Below, piece after piece: positions 38,785 through 47,902 of a stretch of DNA of 64,000 nt (within the stretch, counting starts at the first letter, position 1; each line of letters opens with the position of its first letter). The notes under the pieces are model-generated. The model was not told the DNA's origin. It saw only the letters and a program-made list of their open reading frames with translations, and searched no databases. Source of the DNA: AP-15 sp963818695 (GTDB taxonomy: Bacteria; Pseudomonadota; Alphaproteobacteria; ATCC43930; CGMCC-115725); assembly GCA_963818695.1 (NCBI GenBank), contig CAWFTG010000005.1, forward strand, positions 248,001-312,000, in the 5' to 3' direction. A program made the position numbers and the translations under genes.

Positions 38785-39009
38785 TCAATTGTAGGGCAGA
38801 CGTAAAAACGGCGCTCGGTGGAATTGCCGAGCGCCGCACAATGAGCGCCGATTTAACCTGCCGTGATCGGAATGCGCTTCACCTGGCGTTGCGCCTCCGG
38901 CCGCTTCCGAGTCATTCACCCTGCCTTCCGGCAGAGCGCCGCGCGCAGCAGCAGTCAAGGATGACACCGCGACTGCGGCGGCACCGGCGAATGCGACATG
39001 AACTCGCAT
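38785..39009 (-). CDS. possible small exported protein
   Basis: A 74-codon frame beginning MRVHVAFAGAAAVAVSSLTAAARG, a plausible signal peptide. The rest has no recognisable family and may be out of frame. It lies just upstream of the RodZ-like gene. Weak support. Confidence 0.25.
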   Translation of the reverse strand: MRVHVAFAGAAAVAVSSLTAAARGALPEGRVNDSEAAGGATPGEAHSDHGRLNRRSLCGARQFHRAPFLRLPYN

Positions 39010-39352
39010 ACTATGACCATCCGCCTCCGCGGCTTTTGCAGAACTCCCCGGACACTACCATAAAATCAAGCCCACGCGGTGTACTCGACGGGTTAACAAC
39101 CCTGACGCTTCGATCCTCGTCGAAATGTTTGTCCGACCGTTCAGCGGTTCGGGTGTAGTGGTGCGAACCTAAGTCTTGGTACCCGTGCTTTTCTTCGTCA
39201 TGCCCGCGCAAGCGGGCACCCAGGGGCAACCGATACTGCGCCTGAGGCCCCCTGTTTCAAGCCGTGGGCAGGCTCTGGGCCCCCGCTTTCGGGGGGCGAC
39301 GACAAGGAGAAGATTGGACTCATTTGGCTGGTTCGTACCACTAGATGGGCAA
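39010..39352. repeat. intergenic region with palindromic repeat 39201-39218
   Basis: TGCCCGC-GCAA-GCGGGCA forms a perfect 7-bp hairpin inside the CGTCATGCCCGCGCAAGCGG type of repeat common in alphaproteobacteria. A second inverted stretch is at about 39277-39295 (GGCCCCCG / CGGGGGGC). No gene seen. Confidence 0.6.
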
Positions 39353-39491
39353 ATGACCACGGGCCCTCTGATAGCCGAGATGGCGGCGTTCGTTGTGGAA
39401 CCCGCGAGGGCTACAATGCTTGGCGCTTCTCGATGGCGGCGCCCTGACCGCCAGCGAGCTTGCCTTTGCAGCGCGGGTGACACCTGCTTCA
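39353..39491 (+). pseudogene. ArsR-family regulator, N-terminal fragment
   Basis: Reads MTTGPLIAEMAAFVVEPARATML, then after a frame change near 39425 ALLDGGALTASELAFAARVTPASA. This is the first half of a winged-helix ArsR-type DNA-binding domain (usual text: EPARAAML-ALLDGRALTA-ELA). The rest is missing. Confidence 0.6.
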
Positions 39492-39615
39492 GCCAATGAT
39501 GCGGGAATATCGGCCGATGGCAGCCCCGTTCGTAGAGCGCAGGCTTGCCGACCCCAGTTTGCCGAGCCAATGGCGGACCATGTTCTTTTCCCGGCGTGTA
39601 GAAGAAGGGGGTGTC

Positions 39616-41893
39616 ATGGAGTTCTGGACAGAACCACAGTTGGCGTCGATCCACAAAATGCTCAACCCGCGCTCCATTGCGATCGTCGGCGCGACGCCGC
39701 GGATGCAGTATGGCGGGCGGTTTCTGGCTGCCGCGCTCAAGGCCAAAGACCGGATCAGGGTTTATGCCGTGAACCCGCGTTATGACGAAATCATGGGGGT
39801 GAAGTCCTACCCGAGTGTGACGGACCTGCCGGAGGCCCCCGATGTGGTCGCCGTCGTCGTGCCCTGGGACCAGGTGCTCGATGTCCTGCAGGAGAGCCAC
39901 CGCAAGGGGGCGGGATCGGCGATCGTGATCTCGGCGGGCTTTGCCGAGCGCGGCGTCGACGACCGGCGTGATTTGCAGCGGGAATTGGGTGCCTTTGCCA
40001 GCACCTCAGGCATGCGCATCAGCGGCCCCAACTGCCTGGGGCTCGCGAATGTCAAAGACGACATCTGGGCCACCGCTTCCTCGCGCGGGGCGGAGGGTCT
40101 GACGGGGCCCATCGGCCTCGTATGCCAAAGCGGCGCCACGGCGTTCGGGCCGTTCCTGGTGCGGGCGGTCGAGAACGGCATCGGCTTCAGCTATATAATC
40201 TCGACAGGGAACGAGGCCGACCTCGACTTTACCGATTTCGCCCGCTATCTGCTGGACGATCCGGATACTCGGGTAATTGCCGGCTTTGTCGAAGGCTTCA
40301 AAGAGGCCGATAAATTTCTCGAAGTCGCAAAAATCGCCGCAGAGCGCGGCAAGCCGATCGTCCTGATCAAAATCGGGCGTTCGGAACTGGGAGCCCGGGC
40401 GGCACGCTCGCATACTGCAGCGCTGACGGGCGCCGATGCCCGGTACGATGCGATCTTTGCCCAATACGGGGTGATCCGGGTCCAGGATTACGACGAACTC
40501 CTGGAGATGGCGCACCTCCTGGCCCACACCCCCAAGCCCCGCGTGCCCGGCATCGCGGTGGTATCCCACTCGGGCGGCATCAGCTCGCTGACCGCCGACA
40601 TGTGCGGTCAGGCCGGTCTCGATCTGCCGCCGCTCGGGCGACGAGGCGCGTGACGGCATCAACGGGATCCTGAAGGGCTTCGGGTGGGCGGCGAATCCTG
40701 CCGATGTGACAGGCTTTGCCAACAGCGAGTCCTTCCCGCAAATCATGGAGCATATGATCAATGATCCCCGGATGGGGACGCTCGTTATCGCGAGTGCCGG
40801 GGCGGACGCCCAAGCTCAGCAGGTCATCAGCCTGCGTGATCGGACCGACAAGGGTGTGGTGTTCTTGTGGACCGGAAGCCGGGACGCCAAGGCTGGCCTG
40901 GCACAGCTCAAAGACGCCCGGATACCGATCTTCTACACGCCGGACAAATTGGCCCGCGGCCTGCAGAGCCGCCTCAAGTATCACACATGGCGCGAGCGTC
41001 GCCTGGCCGACGGCTTTGCCACGGCCCCGCCGCGCACGGCGCCGCAGGATGCAGGCCATCGCCCAGGCTCTTGGGCTTGGGGCGTCCGACACTCTCGGAG
41101 TCCGAGAGCAAGCAGCTGTTGGCAGCCTGGGGAGTGGCGAGTGCGCGCGAGCACCGGGCAAATTCTGCAGAGGCCGCCGTCGAGGCCGCAGGAGCAGCTC
41201 GGGTTTCCGGTGGCTCTCAAGGTCGACTCGCCGGATATTCTGCACAAGACAGAGGCCGGGGTCGTTCGGCTGAACCTCGGCGATGCGGCACAAGTGCGAA
41301 CGGCCTACGCCGAGATCTTGGCCAGTGCCAAGGCCTATTTAAATGCCCTCCCCCTCGATGGGGGAGGGTTGGGAGGGGGTGATCGCGCCGGCGGCAATCC
41401 ATTCGGGCAATCGGCGGCGAATTCACCCCCACCCCGGCCCTCCCCCATCAAGGGGGAGGGAGTAGATGCGGCAAATGCGATAGCGCCACAGGCTCGGATC
41501 ATCGGCGTGTCGGTGCAGGAGATGGTCGGAGAAGGGGTAGAAGTTATCATTGGCGTCAATTGCGACCCGCAATTGGGCCCGGTGCTGCTGTTCGGGAGTG
41601 GCGGCGTGATGGTCGAGGTCTACAACGATGTGGCCCTGCGACGCTGCCCGATCACGCGCTCGGAAGCACAGGCGATGATCGCCGAGGTCAAAGGAGCCCG
41701 GTTGCTCCAGGGCTTTCGCGGACGGCCAGCGGCGGACCTCGAGGCGCTCGAGGATACCCTGGTGCGCGTGTCGTACCTCGCCATGCACCTTGAAGGACAC
41801 TTGGCGGAGCTGGACATCAATCCGCTGATGGTGCTGCCGTCAGGTCAGGGAGTGAAGGCGGTAGACGCCCTCGTCGTGCTTCGCGGCACATAG
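39616..41893 (+). pseudogene. acyl-CoA synthetase (NDP-forming), multiply frameshifted with a palindromic insertion
   Basis: About 755 codons of a two-part acid:CoA ligase. The N-terminal CoA-binding domain has NPRSIAIVGATPR, the middle ligase domains have GPNCLGLANV, CQSGATAFGP and RSHTAALTG (phospho-histidine region), and the C-terminal ATP-grasp domain has GFPVALKVDSPDILHKTEAGVV. One extra G at 40636-40638 breaks the frame. Between about 41040 and 41200 the coding sense moves through two more frames (MQAIAQALGLG, then TLSESESKQLLAAWGV). A 119-bp palindromic element is inserted in frame at 41345-41463. It is therefore more decayed than other single-indel genes. Start from GAAGGGGG before 39616. 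Confidence 0.8.
41345..41463. repeat. REP-like paired palindromes inserted in a coding sequence
   Basis: Left hairpin CCCTCCCCC-TCGAT-GGGGGAGGG (41346-41368) and right hairpin CCCTCCCCC-ATCAA-GGGGGAGGG (41438-41460), with partly complementary inner flanks (GGGAGGGGGTGA and TCACCCCCACCCC). The whole unit reads open in the ligase frame and adds about 45 residues rich in Gly and Pro. Confidence 0.85.
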
Positions 41894-41904
41894 TAGTCAA
41901 AACC
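41801..41904 (+). repeat. direct repeat copy A: 3' end of the acyl-CoA synthetase
   Basis: The last 31 codons, stop and 11 bases beyond, repeated with few changes at 42682-42785. Both copies continue past the stop with TAGT(A/G)GTCAAAACC. A longer version of the same 3' end (from 41638) recurs at 44140-44385. Confidence 0.9.
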
Positions 41905-41967
41905 GATTGCATTCAACGCTGTCATCGAGTGCAATGGAGGCGGTAATGCAACAGGAACGAAACCTCG

Positions 41968-42213
41968 ATGGCGACGCTGACGATCCGCAATCTCGATGCG
42001 GCGCTGAAGGAACGCCTGCGCGTGCGCGCCGCCCAGCACGGGCATTCGATGGAAGCCGAAGTGCGGGACATTCTGCAAGATACGCTGAACGAACCGGAGC
42101 GCCCGGCGGTCAACCTCTATCAGCGCATCCGCAGCCGGTTTGCGCCGCTCGGCGGCGTCGATCTCGAACTGCCGCCGCGCGAGCCGGCGCCAGAGCCGCC
42201 GCGTTTCGAGTGA
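41968..42213 (+). CDS. FitA-like ribbon-helix-helix antitoxin
   Basis: An 81-residue antitoxin. Residues 1-40 form an Arc/MetJ-type ribbon-helix-helix (MATLTIRNLDAALKERLRVR, HGHSMEAEVRDIL), which binds its own operator. The proline-rich C-terminus (LPPREPAPEPPRFE) should wrap the toxin. Its stop is directly followed by the toxin ATG. The pair fills the cassette between the two direct repeats of the acyl-CoA synthetase end. Confidence 0.9.
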   Translation: MATLTIRNLDAALKERLRVRAAQHGHSMEAEVRDILQDTLNEPERPAVNLYQRIRSRFAPLGGVDLELPPREPAPEPPRFE

Positions 42214-42675
42214 ATGTTCCTGCTCGATACCAACATCCTGTCGGCCGTGATGGGTACGCGGCCGGACCCGCAAGTGGCGAGCTGGATGGAAGAGCAGCCG
42301 CCCGATTTTTTGTTCACCGCCGCCGTGTGCCAGGCTGAAATCCTGTCGGGCATCACAGTGCTGCCCAAGGGCCGCCGACGAGAGGCGCTGGAGATGGCGG
42401 CGCTGGCGATGTTCCGCGAGGATTTTGCCGGCCGCGTTCTGCCCTTCGATACGGATGCTGCAGTGATCTACGCCGACCTTTTTGCCCTGCGGCGCAGCGC
42501 CGGCCGCCCAGCGGCGATAGCCGATCTAATGATTGCCTCAATTGCCCGCGCGTGTGGCGCCAGCGTCGTCACGCGCGACACGGCGGATTTCGAGGGCTGT
42601 GGCTTGGCGCTGATCAATCCGTGGTCGGCTTCATCACAAGCGGCAAGCGCGGCGGGCCGAAAACCGGGCGCATGA
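42214..42675 (+). CDS. FitB/VapC-type PIN-domain toxin
   Basis: A 153-residue PIN ribonuclease toxin. Acidic metal-binding residues are seen in MFLLDTNILSAVM (Asp5), AEILSGI (Glu near residue 42), AAIADLMIASIA (Asp near 106) and TRDTADFEG. The ILSGI and GRPAAIADLMIA motifs mark the FitB subgroup. It is translated right after FitA. The C-terminal 14 residues (ASSQAASAAGRKPGA) run to the edge of the downstream repeat. Confidence 0.92.
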   Translation: MFLLDTNILSAVMGTRPDPQVASWMEEQPPDFLFTAAVCQAEILSGITVLPKGRRREALEMAALAMFREDFAGRVLPFDTDAAVIYADLFALRRSAGRPAAIADLMIASIARACGASVVTRDTADFEGCGLALINPWSASSQAASAAGRKPGA

Positions 42676-42681
42676 TTGAAT

Positions 42682-42785
42682 TTGGCAGAGCTGGACATCA
42701 ATCCGCTGATGGTGCTGCCGTCAGGTCAGGGCGTGAAGGCGGTAGACGCCCTCGTCGTGTTTCGCGGCACGTAGTGGTCAAAACC
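42682..42785 (+). repeat. direct repeat copy B of the acyl-CoA synthetase 3' end
   Basis: 104 bp matching 41801-41904 with few substitutions. It begins exactly after the FitAB pair and carries no upstream coding part, so it is a gene-end duplicate and not a functional gene. Confidence 0.9.
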
Positions 42786-42846
42786 TGATGCTGCGCTTCA
42801 CCGCGCAGGCACTACGGGCTAATACAAAGGACGCCTGGAACGAGTT

Positions 42847-43656
42847 ATGAAAGAAAACAGCATACGGCGGGCGGTGCGCGAAGGGCGGGCGGCCCTGGGC
42901 ACCGGGCTCAAGGAGTTCGCATCGCGCGGCGTTCCCTGGATTATCGAGGAGGCCGGCTTCGACTACTGCGCGATCGACCACGAACATGGGGCGTTCGACA
43001 TGGAAACGATCGCCGATCTGGCGAGCTGGTTCCAGGCCACGAATGTCTCCGCCATCGTTCGGATCCATAAGTCATTCGCGCATCTGATTCCCGGCATTCT
43101 GGATCAGGGCATCATGGGCATTCAGGTGTCCGAGGTGGACACCGCCGAAGAAGCGCGCGCGATCGTCCGCCTGGCAAAATATCCGCCGATCGGGAACCGG
43201 GGCATCTCCGGCCAGGGGCCGCATACGGGATACAAGAGCTACGGCGCCCGCCACGCCACCGAATACGCGCCGTGGGCCAACGAAAACATCATCATATTCC
43301 CGTCGATCGAATCGCTCGAAGGCCTGGAGAATGTCGAGGAGATCGCGGCGGTCGAAGGGATCGACATGATCGCGTATGGCCATTCCGACCTGAGCGCGCA
43401 GCTCGGGGTGCACCTTGACCTCGAACACCCGAAATTCAAAGCGGCGATCCGGCGGATTGCAGCAGCATGCAATGCACATGGCAAGCTCGCTCGCGGATCG
43501 GCGGAGACCGAGGCGCAGATCGAGGAATATTGGCAGCTCGGGTTCAAGGTGCTGAACCTGCCGGGGAACGACGTGAGCACTTATCTTGACGGGATGAAAG
43601 CGCGCGCGGCCCGTGCGCATGCGCGGTTGAAGTCGATCGGGGTGCCGACCCCATGA
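42847..43656 (+). CDS. HpcH/HpaI aldolase family protein
   Basis: A 269-residue TIM-barrel aldolase of the 2-keto-3-deoxy acid type. Key stretches are DYCAIDHEHGAFDMETI (catalytic His/metal region near residue 42), GNRGISGQGPHTGY, NIIIFPSIESLEGLENVEEI (metal-binding Glu) and YGHSDLSAQLG. The substrate is unknown. It is followed 48 bp downstream by a glyoxalase-like gene. Distant from the aldolase at 32076-33017. Confidence 0.85.
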   Translation: MKENSIRRAVREGRAALGTGLKEFASRGVPWIIEEAGFDYCAIDHEHGAFDMETIADLASWFQATNVSAIVRIHKSFAHLIPGILDQGIMGIQVSEVDTAEEARAIVRLAKYPPIGNRGISGQGPHTGYKSYGARHATEYAPWANENIIIFPSIESLEGLENVEEIAAVEGIDMIAYGHSDLSAQLGVHLDLEHPKFKAAIRRIAAACNAHGKLARGSAETEAQIEEYWQLGFKVLNLPGNDVSTYLDGMKARAARAHARLKSIGVPTP

Positions 43657-43704
43657 GGGGACCGCCCGAAGGAAATCTCGAACACGCTGACCGAAGGACA
43701 CCCC

Positions 43705-44124
43705 ATGACTAAATATTTGCACACCATGATCCGCGTAAGCTCGCTGGAGGACACGATCGCCTTCTTCGAGGTGCTCGGCCTGCGCGAGATCCGCCGCCGT
43801 CCGGACGAGAAAGGCCGCTACACCAACGTGTTCCTCGCCGCCCCCGGCGACGAGGCGGCTGCCGTGGAGCTCACCTACAACTGGGATCCCGAGCCCTACG
43901 CCGGCGGCCGCAATTTCGGACATCTCGCATATGCCGTGGACAACATCTACGACACCTGCAACGCCTTTATCACCCGCGGCGTGACGATCAACCGCCCGCC
44001 GCGTGACGGCCGCATGGCCTTCGTCCGCACGCCGGACGGCATCTCCATCGAGCTACTGCAGGCCGGCGACGCGCTGCCGCCTGCCGAACCCTGGACCAGC
44101 ATGGCCAATACCGGTTCATGGTAG
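43705..44124 (+). CDS. VOC family protein, glyoxalase I-like
   Basis: A 139-residue protein with two beta-alpha-beta-beta-beta modules. It opens TKYLHTMIRVSSLEDTIAFFEVLGL, with His6 a metal ligand candidate, then VELTYNWDPEPY, FGHLAYAVDNIY and a C-terminal SIELLQ (Glu ligand). The layout matches lactoylglutathione lyase GloA. The neighbouring aldolase suggests removal of an aldehyde by-product, but that is inference. Confidence 0.85.
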   Translation: MTKYLHTMIRVSSLEDTIAFFEVLGLREIRRRPDEKGRYTNVFLAAPGDEAAAVELTYNWDPEPYAGGRNFGHLAYAVDNIYDTCNAFITRGVTINRPPRDGRMAFVRTPDGISIELLQAGDALPPAEPWTSMANTGSW

Positions 44125-44139
44125 AGCGAGACGCCTCTG

Positions 44140-44385
44140 GCGTCGCTGCCCGATCACGCGCCCGGAAGCACAGGCGATGATCGCCGAGATCAAAGGCGCC
44201 CGGTTACTCCAAGGCTTTCGCGGCCGGCCGACAGCGGACCTCGAGGCGCTCGAGGATACGCTGGTGCGCGTGTCCCACCTCGCCATGCACCTTGAAGGAC
44301 ACCGGACATCAACACGCTGATGGTGCTGCCGGCAGGTCAGGGCGTGAACGCGGTAGACGCCCTCGTCGTGTTTCGCGGCACATAG
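44140..44385 (+). pseudogene. third copy (C) of the acyl-CoA synthetase 3' end
   Basis: Matches 41638-41893 over the last 85 codons of the ligase, with scattered substitutions and a short deletion near 44300 (GGACACCGGACATC in place of the longer text in copy A). It begins 15 bp after the glyoxalase stop. No start, no domain complete. Confidence 0.88.
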
Positions 44386-44768
44386 CACTGCGCGTGGCTG
44401 AGTGCCTGCCTCAAAAGTCTGCGTCGTCAATCATCGGCCGCAACGGGCCGCTTTCGAATCCGACACCGGCCGTTGAGCCTCGGCGTCGGGAACCGCTGAA
44501 TTTGCCCGAACCGGACCAGGTGCCGCTGCCCCGGCGCGCTTTTGCCTGAACATCGCTCCTGAATGCCGCGCACACCCCTCAGGTTACGGCCGCTACGCGA
44601 CTGCCGCCAAAAGTGCCGGTAATGTGAAGCGGTTCACACTCGGTGGATTGCCGTCCCGCCTACACGTTCTGTAGACTGCAAGTGCGGTTGCACCGCCAAT
44701 ACCATCCGGGAGCGGGCGGAAGAACGCCCCTTCGGACAAGTCGCGCTTGAACAAAGGGTGGAAATGTC
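44386..44768. other. intergenic region, no recognised gene
   Basis: A frame ending PEPDQVPLPRRAFA at 44549 looks coding in composition and could be the tail of a lost gene, but I cannot name it. The rest up to the sulfite oxidase-like gene is featureless. Confidence 0.35.
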
Positions 44769-46103
44769 ATGGACAGCATCGACCTGCCACGTAGGCAATT
44801 TCTGCGCCAAACCGGCGCCCTGGCTACCGCTGCGGCCGTTCTGAATAGCCCCCTGTTGACGCAGGCCTTCGCCGCCCAACCCAGTGAAGAAATTATTCCT
44901 TGGTCGGATCAGCCGTCGGTCGATCCGGGAGTCACCAGAGGCGTTCTCCAGAACTTGCAACGCTGGGAAGACCTCGACTGGTTAACACCCAACAGCAAGT
45001 TCTTCAGCGCTTCGCACTATGGTCGTCCCCACATCGACGAGCAGGACTGGTCACTGGAGATCACCGGCCTCGTCAGAAAACCGGGCCGGTTTCACCTGAG
45101 CGACATCAAGGCGAGACCGCGCCAGGAGCTTGTTTTCACGCTCGAATGCTCAGGCAATCACGGCCGTCCGTCGTTCCTGACCGGCATCGGCACCGCCCAC
45201 TGGGCTGGGACGTCGCTGGCAGCGATGCTACGCGAGGCAGAGGTGCTGGACCGCGGTATCGAGGTGGTCTTCGTCGGCACCGACACCGGCGAAGAGCAGG
45301 TACGCAATATCAAGATGCCGACGAGCTTCGCTCGGAGCATGAGTGTCGCCGATGCCATGGGGCCCGACAATCTGCTGTGCTATGAGATGAACGGTGCGCC
45401 GCTGCCGCGGGAGAACGGCTTTCCGCTGCGGCTGATCGCGCCCGGCTGGTATGGGATCGCCAACGTCAAATGGCTGAAGCGGATCGAGGTGCAGGCCACG
45501 CGGCTCGAAAACCGCTTCATGGGACGCGACTACGTCACGATTTGCGAAGAAAAGCACGACGGCAGGACCGAATGGGTCGAGACTTCGGTCGGCCGAGCAC
45601 AGATCAAGTCGGCACCGGCTAAGGTCGTTCGGGAGGACGGCCATTACAAAATCGTCGGCATGGCCTGGGGTGCGCCGATCGCCCGCGTCGAGGTGAGCAT
45701 CGACAGCGGCCCCTGGCAGGTGGCGACGATCGATCCGGCCCACCAGGAGAAATATGCATGGCGTCTGTGGTCTCTCGACTGGCCCGCTCCGGCACCAGGC
45801 GAGCACGCCATCACCGTGCGCGCCATCGGCGCCGACGGCAGCGTGCAGCCCGCCCCGACGGACCCGCAGATTGAAGGCAAGCACACCTACTGGGAAAGCA
45901 ACGGGCAGATCACCCGACACATCCTCCTGTCTGATTCTGCGCCGACGCGGCCGGTAATCTGCGAACCGATTGGGACTTCGATCTCGCTCCTGCCGGTCAG
46001 TATCAGCGGCCGACCGAGGGGAGAAGTTATGGGGCTGGGCAAGGAGGTGTTGAGTTCACCAACACGTTCGGCCCTGAGGCGTCGATTGCGCCGGCTCGGC
46101 TGA
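44769..46103 (+). CDS. sulfite oxidase/SoxC-like molybdenum enzyme, Tat-exported, odd C-terminus
   Basis: A periplasmic molybdopterin oxidoreductase. The Tat signal DLPRRQFLRQTGALATAAAVL is followed by the Moco domain with the molybdenum-ligating cysteine in FTLECSGNHGRPS, and a C-terminal dimerisation domain (VARVEVSIDSG-like IARVEVSIDSGPW). Homology ends near KHTYWESNGQITR at about 45925. The last 58 residues look unrelated and basic, as if the original end was lost and the frame runs on. No heme partner gene follows. Confidence 0.85.
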   Translation: MDSIDLPRRQFLRQTGALATAAAVLNSPLLTQAFAAQPSEEIIPWSDQPSVDPGVTRGVLQNLQRWEDLDWLTPNSKFFSASHYGRPHIDEQDWSLEITGLVRKPGRFHLSDIKARPRQELVFTLECSGNHGRPSFLTGIGTAHWAGTSLAAMLREAEVLDRGIEVVFVGTDTGEEQVRNIKMPTSFARSMSVADAMGPDNLLCYEMNGAPLPRENGFPLRLIAPGWYGIANVKWLKRIEVQATRLENRFMGRDYVTICEEKHDGRTEWVETSVGRAQIKSAPAKVVREDGHYKIVGMAWGAPIARVEVSIDSGPWQVATIDPAHQEKYAWRLWSLDWPAPAPGEHAITVRAIGADGSVQPAPTDPQIEGKHTYWESNGQITRHILLSDSAPTRPVICEPIGTSISLLPVSISGRPRGEVMGLGKEVLSSPTRSALRRRLRRLG

Positions 46104-46283
46104 TGGCGGCGACCGCCACCGGCACGCCAGTCGAGGCTTCCGTTTCAGAAAGGGCCGGTTTCGGCGCATCTGCGTCGCTGCTAGACGCGCGGCGAAGGTC
46201 GGCTGACCGATTTGAGAGCAGCCGCTCGCCGCCGGCATCAGCACCGGCGCCGTCATCCCGGCCGGCATCCTTGTCACAGGCCC

Positions 46284-46791
46284 TCAGCTCGGGGATTTGC
46301 CGAACATGATCCAGCCGCCACTGCTTGGCGTGGTGAAGGCCGCCAGCGCTGTCTCTGCCCGGGGCCTGACCTGCCGGGCGCCCGCCGTGCCGCGGAGCTG
46401 CTCTATGCTGTCGATGTACATGGCCGTACGAAGGCGCCCGGTCCCGAGATTGCCGCCGCTCGAGCAGAACGGGTGCGGTCCCTCGACCCTGATATCGCCC
46501 GCGTAGAACGCGAAGGCATCGCCGCGTTTGACACCGTGCCACTGGAAGGCCTCCAGGAAGAACTGCGCCATGATCGAATAGCCGTCGTGAGGATTGAATA
46601 CATCGACGTCCTCGGGCCCAAGCCCGGCGCCCTCGTACATTCTCCTGGCGGCGCGGTCGGTCCAGTCCTCGGTCTCGTCCAAATCGGCCTGCGTGCTGCG
46701 CTGCCTGAAATTGTGCTGTGAGTGATTGAGCACATGGACCGGCGCCAGCATCTACAATGCCTTTGGCGCATGTCGCGAGCGCGCTCGGCCT
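46284..46791 (-). pseudogene. SCP-x thiolase 3'-end duplicate
   Basis: Near-identical to the last 155 codons of the thiolase at 48773-50088: VLNHSQHNFRQRSTQADLDE, GLGPEDVDVFNPHDGYS, HPFCSSGGNLGTG, SSGGWIMFGKSPS. Same orientation, with the same stop. Similarity fades near 46791 after a small insertion. In this copy the GTGRLRTAMY junction is in frame, unlike in the longer gene. Confidence 0.9.
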
Positions 46792-46843
46792 GATGCCAAT
46801 ATCTGATAATGTCTGCGACTCGGCGGCGTGGTAAGAAGAAAAT

Positions 46844-47131
46844 ATGGACGACAGCACCTCAGCCGCCTTGACGGAAATCACCGTCCGCATCCCCGCAGAT
46901 CTCGCCCGGCGCCTCGGCACCGGCGGCGAGGTCGAACGCCGCGTGCTCGAAGCGCTGGCGCTCGACGAATTCCGGCAGGGGCATCTCGGCCGTGCCGAAC
47001 TGCGCCGGCTGCTGGGTTTCGCCACCCGCGCCAAGCTCGATGAGTTTCTGACCGGGCACGGCGTCTTCGGCACATACACGGCAGACGATCTGGAGCGCGA
47101 GCGCCGCGACCTGCAGCGGCTCGGCTTCTGA
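46844..47131 (+). CDS. UPF0175-family antitoxin
   Basis: A 95-residue small protein with an N-terminal strand-helix (ALTEITVRIPADLARRL) and the central ALDEFRQGHLGRAELRRLLGF, the typical UPF0175 text that resembles a DNA-binding region. Such genes precede DUF3368 PIN toxins. Here the toxin starts 6 bp downstream. Confidence 0.88.
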   Translation: MDDSTSAALTEITVRIPADLARRLGTGGEVERRVLEALALDEFRQGHLGRAELRRLLGFATRAKLDEFLTGHGVFGTYTADDLERERRDLQRLGF

Positions 47132-47137
47132 TCTCGC

Positions 47138-47641
47138 ATGCCGCTGGTCGTCGCCGATGCCGGGCCGCTGCATTACCTCGTGCTGACCGGCGACATCGAG
47201 TTGCTGCCAAAGCTATTCGAGCGCGTGCTCGTGCCCCAGGTGGTGCGGGATGAACTCGCCAACGCCGAAGCGCCGCAGGCCGTGCGCGACTGGATCGCGC
47301 GTGCGCCAAGCTGGCTGGACGTGCGGCCGGCTCATCCGGGCGCCGACGATGTTGCCGTGGCGAAGCTCGACGAGGGCGAGCGCGCGGCGATAGCGCTCGC
47401 GCTGGCCGTCAAGGCCGAGCTGGTGCTGATGGACGATCGTGAAGGTGTCGGCATCGCCCGCGGCCGCGGCCTTGCTGTCACCGGCACGCTGGGCGTGCTC
47501 GATCTTGCGGCCCGCCGCGGCCTGATCGATCTCGCAGCAGCGTTCGAGCGTCTCAAGACGACGACCTTTTACTACCGGCAGGGACTGCTCGAGGCGTTGC
47601 TGGCGCGGCAAGCCACCAGGCGCGGCGGAGAGCGATCATGA
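47138..47641 (+). CDS. DUF3368 PIN-domain toxin
   Basis: A 167-residue predicted ribonuclease. It begins MPLVVADAGPLHYLVL (first PIN Asp), then VVRDEL (Glu), LDEGERAAIALAL and VLMDDREGVGIAR (Asp pair), and GTLGVLDLA. This is the DUF3368 pattern paired with UPF0175. It forms the first half of the insertion between the two thiolase copies. The 3' end abuts the remnant of a second toxin gene on the opposite strand. Confidence 0.88.
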   Translation: MPLVVADAGPLHYLVLTGDIELLPKLFERVLVPQVVRDELANAEAPQAVRDWIARAPSWLDVRPAHPGADDVAVAKLDEGERAAIALALAVKAELVLMDDREGVGIARGRGLAVTGTLGVLDLAARRGLIDLAAAFERLKTTTFYYRQGLLEALLARQATRRGGERS

Positions 47642-47644
47642 GAC

Positions 47645-47902
47645 ATGCGGATTTCAGGATCGGGGCGGCGGGTTGCACCGAGAACCCGCCGCACCAGCCG
47701 TTTAAGCGCCGACGCACCGAAGCGACGCTGACCCCGAATTTGCGCGTCGCGACGTAGCTGAATTCCGCCAGCGACTGCAGCAACAGCACGGCAGTTTGGC
47801 GGCGGGCTCCGCGAATTATCAGGCTTTGTGCCCGCTGGCGTTTGACATCCGCGGGTTGCCCCAACGTGTAGACCAGGATGTTGTGTCGAACGTGCAGCTC
47901 AT
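47645..47902 (-). pseudogene. VapC-like PIN toxin remnant
   Basis: Starts at an ATG overlapping the antitoxin stop (TGATG). The frame is lost after about 6 codons; the correct frame then reads NILVYTLGQPADVKRQRAQSL, LLLQSLAEFSYVATRKFGVS and RRRLNGW. This is the first half of a VapC PIN domain. The second half, with the last catalytic acids, is missing at the DUF3368 junction. It cannot be an active toxin. Confidence 0.75.

Noticed and set aside
41340..41470. Possible CRISPR or terminator from the repeated GC hairpins
   Set aside because: Only two hairpins, no spacers of even length, and the element is inside an open coding frame.
42682..42785. Treating the ligase-end copy B as a separate small gene
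   Set aside because: It has no start codon context and matches only the final codons of the upstream ligase.
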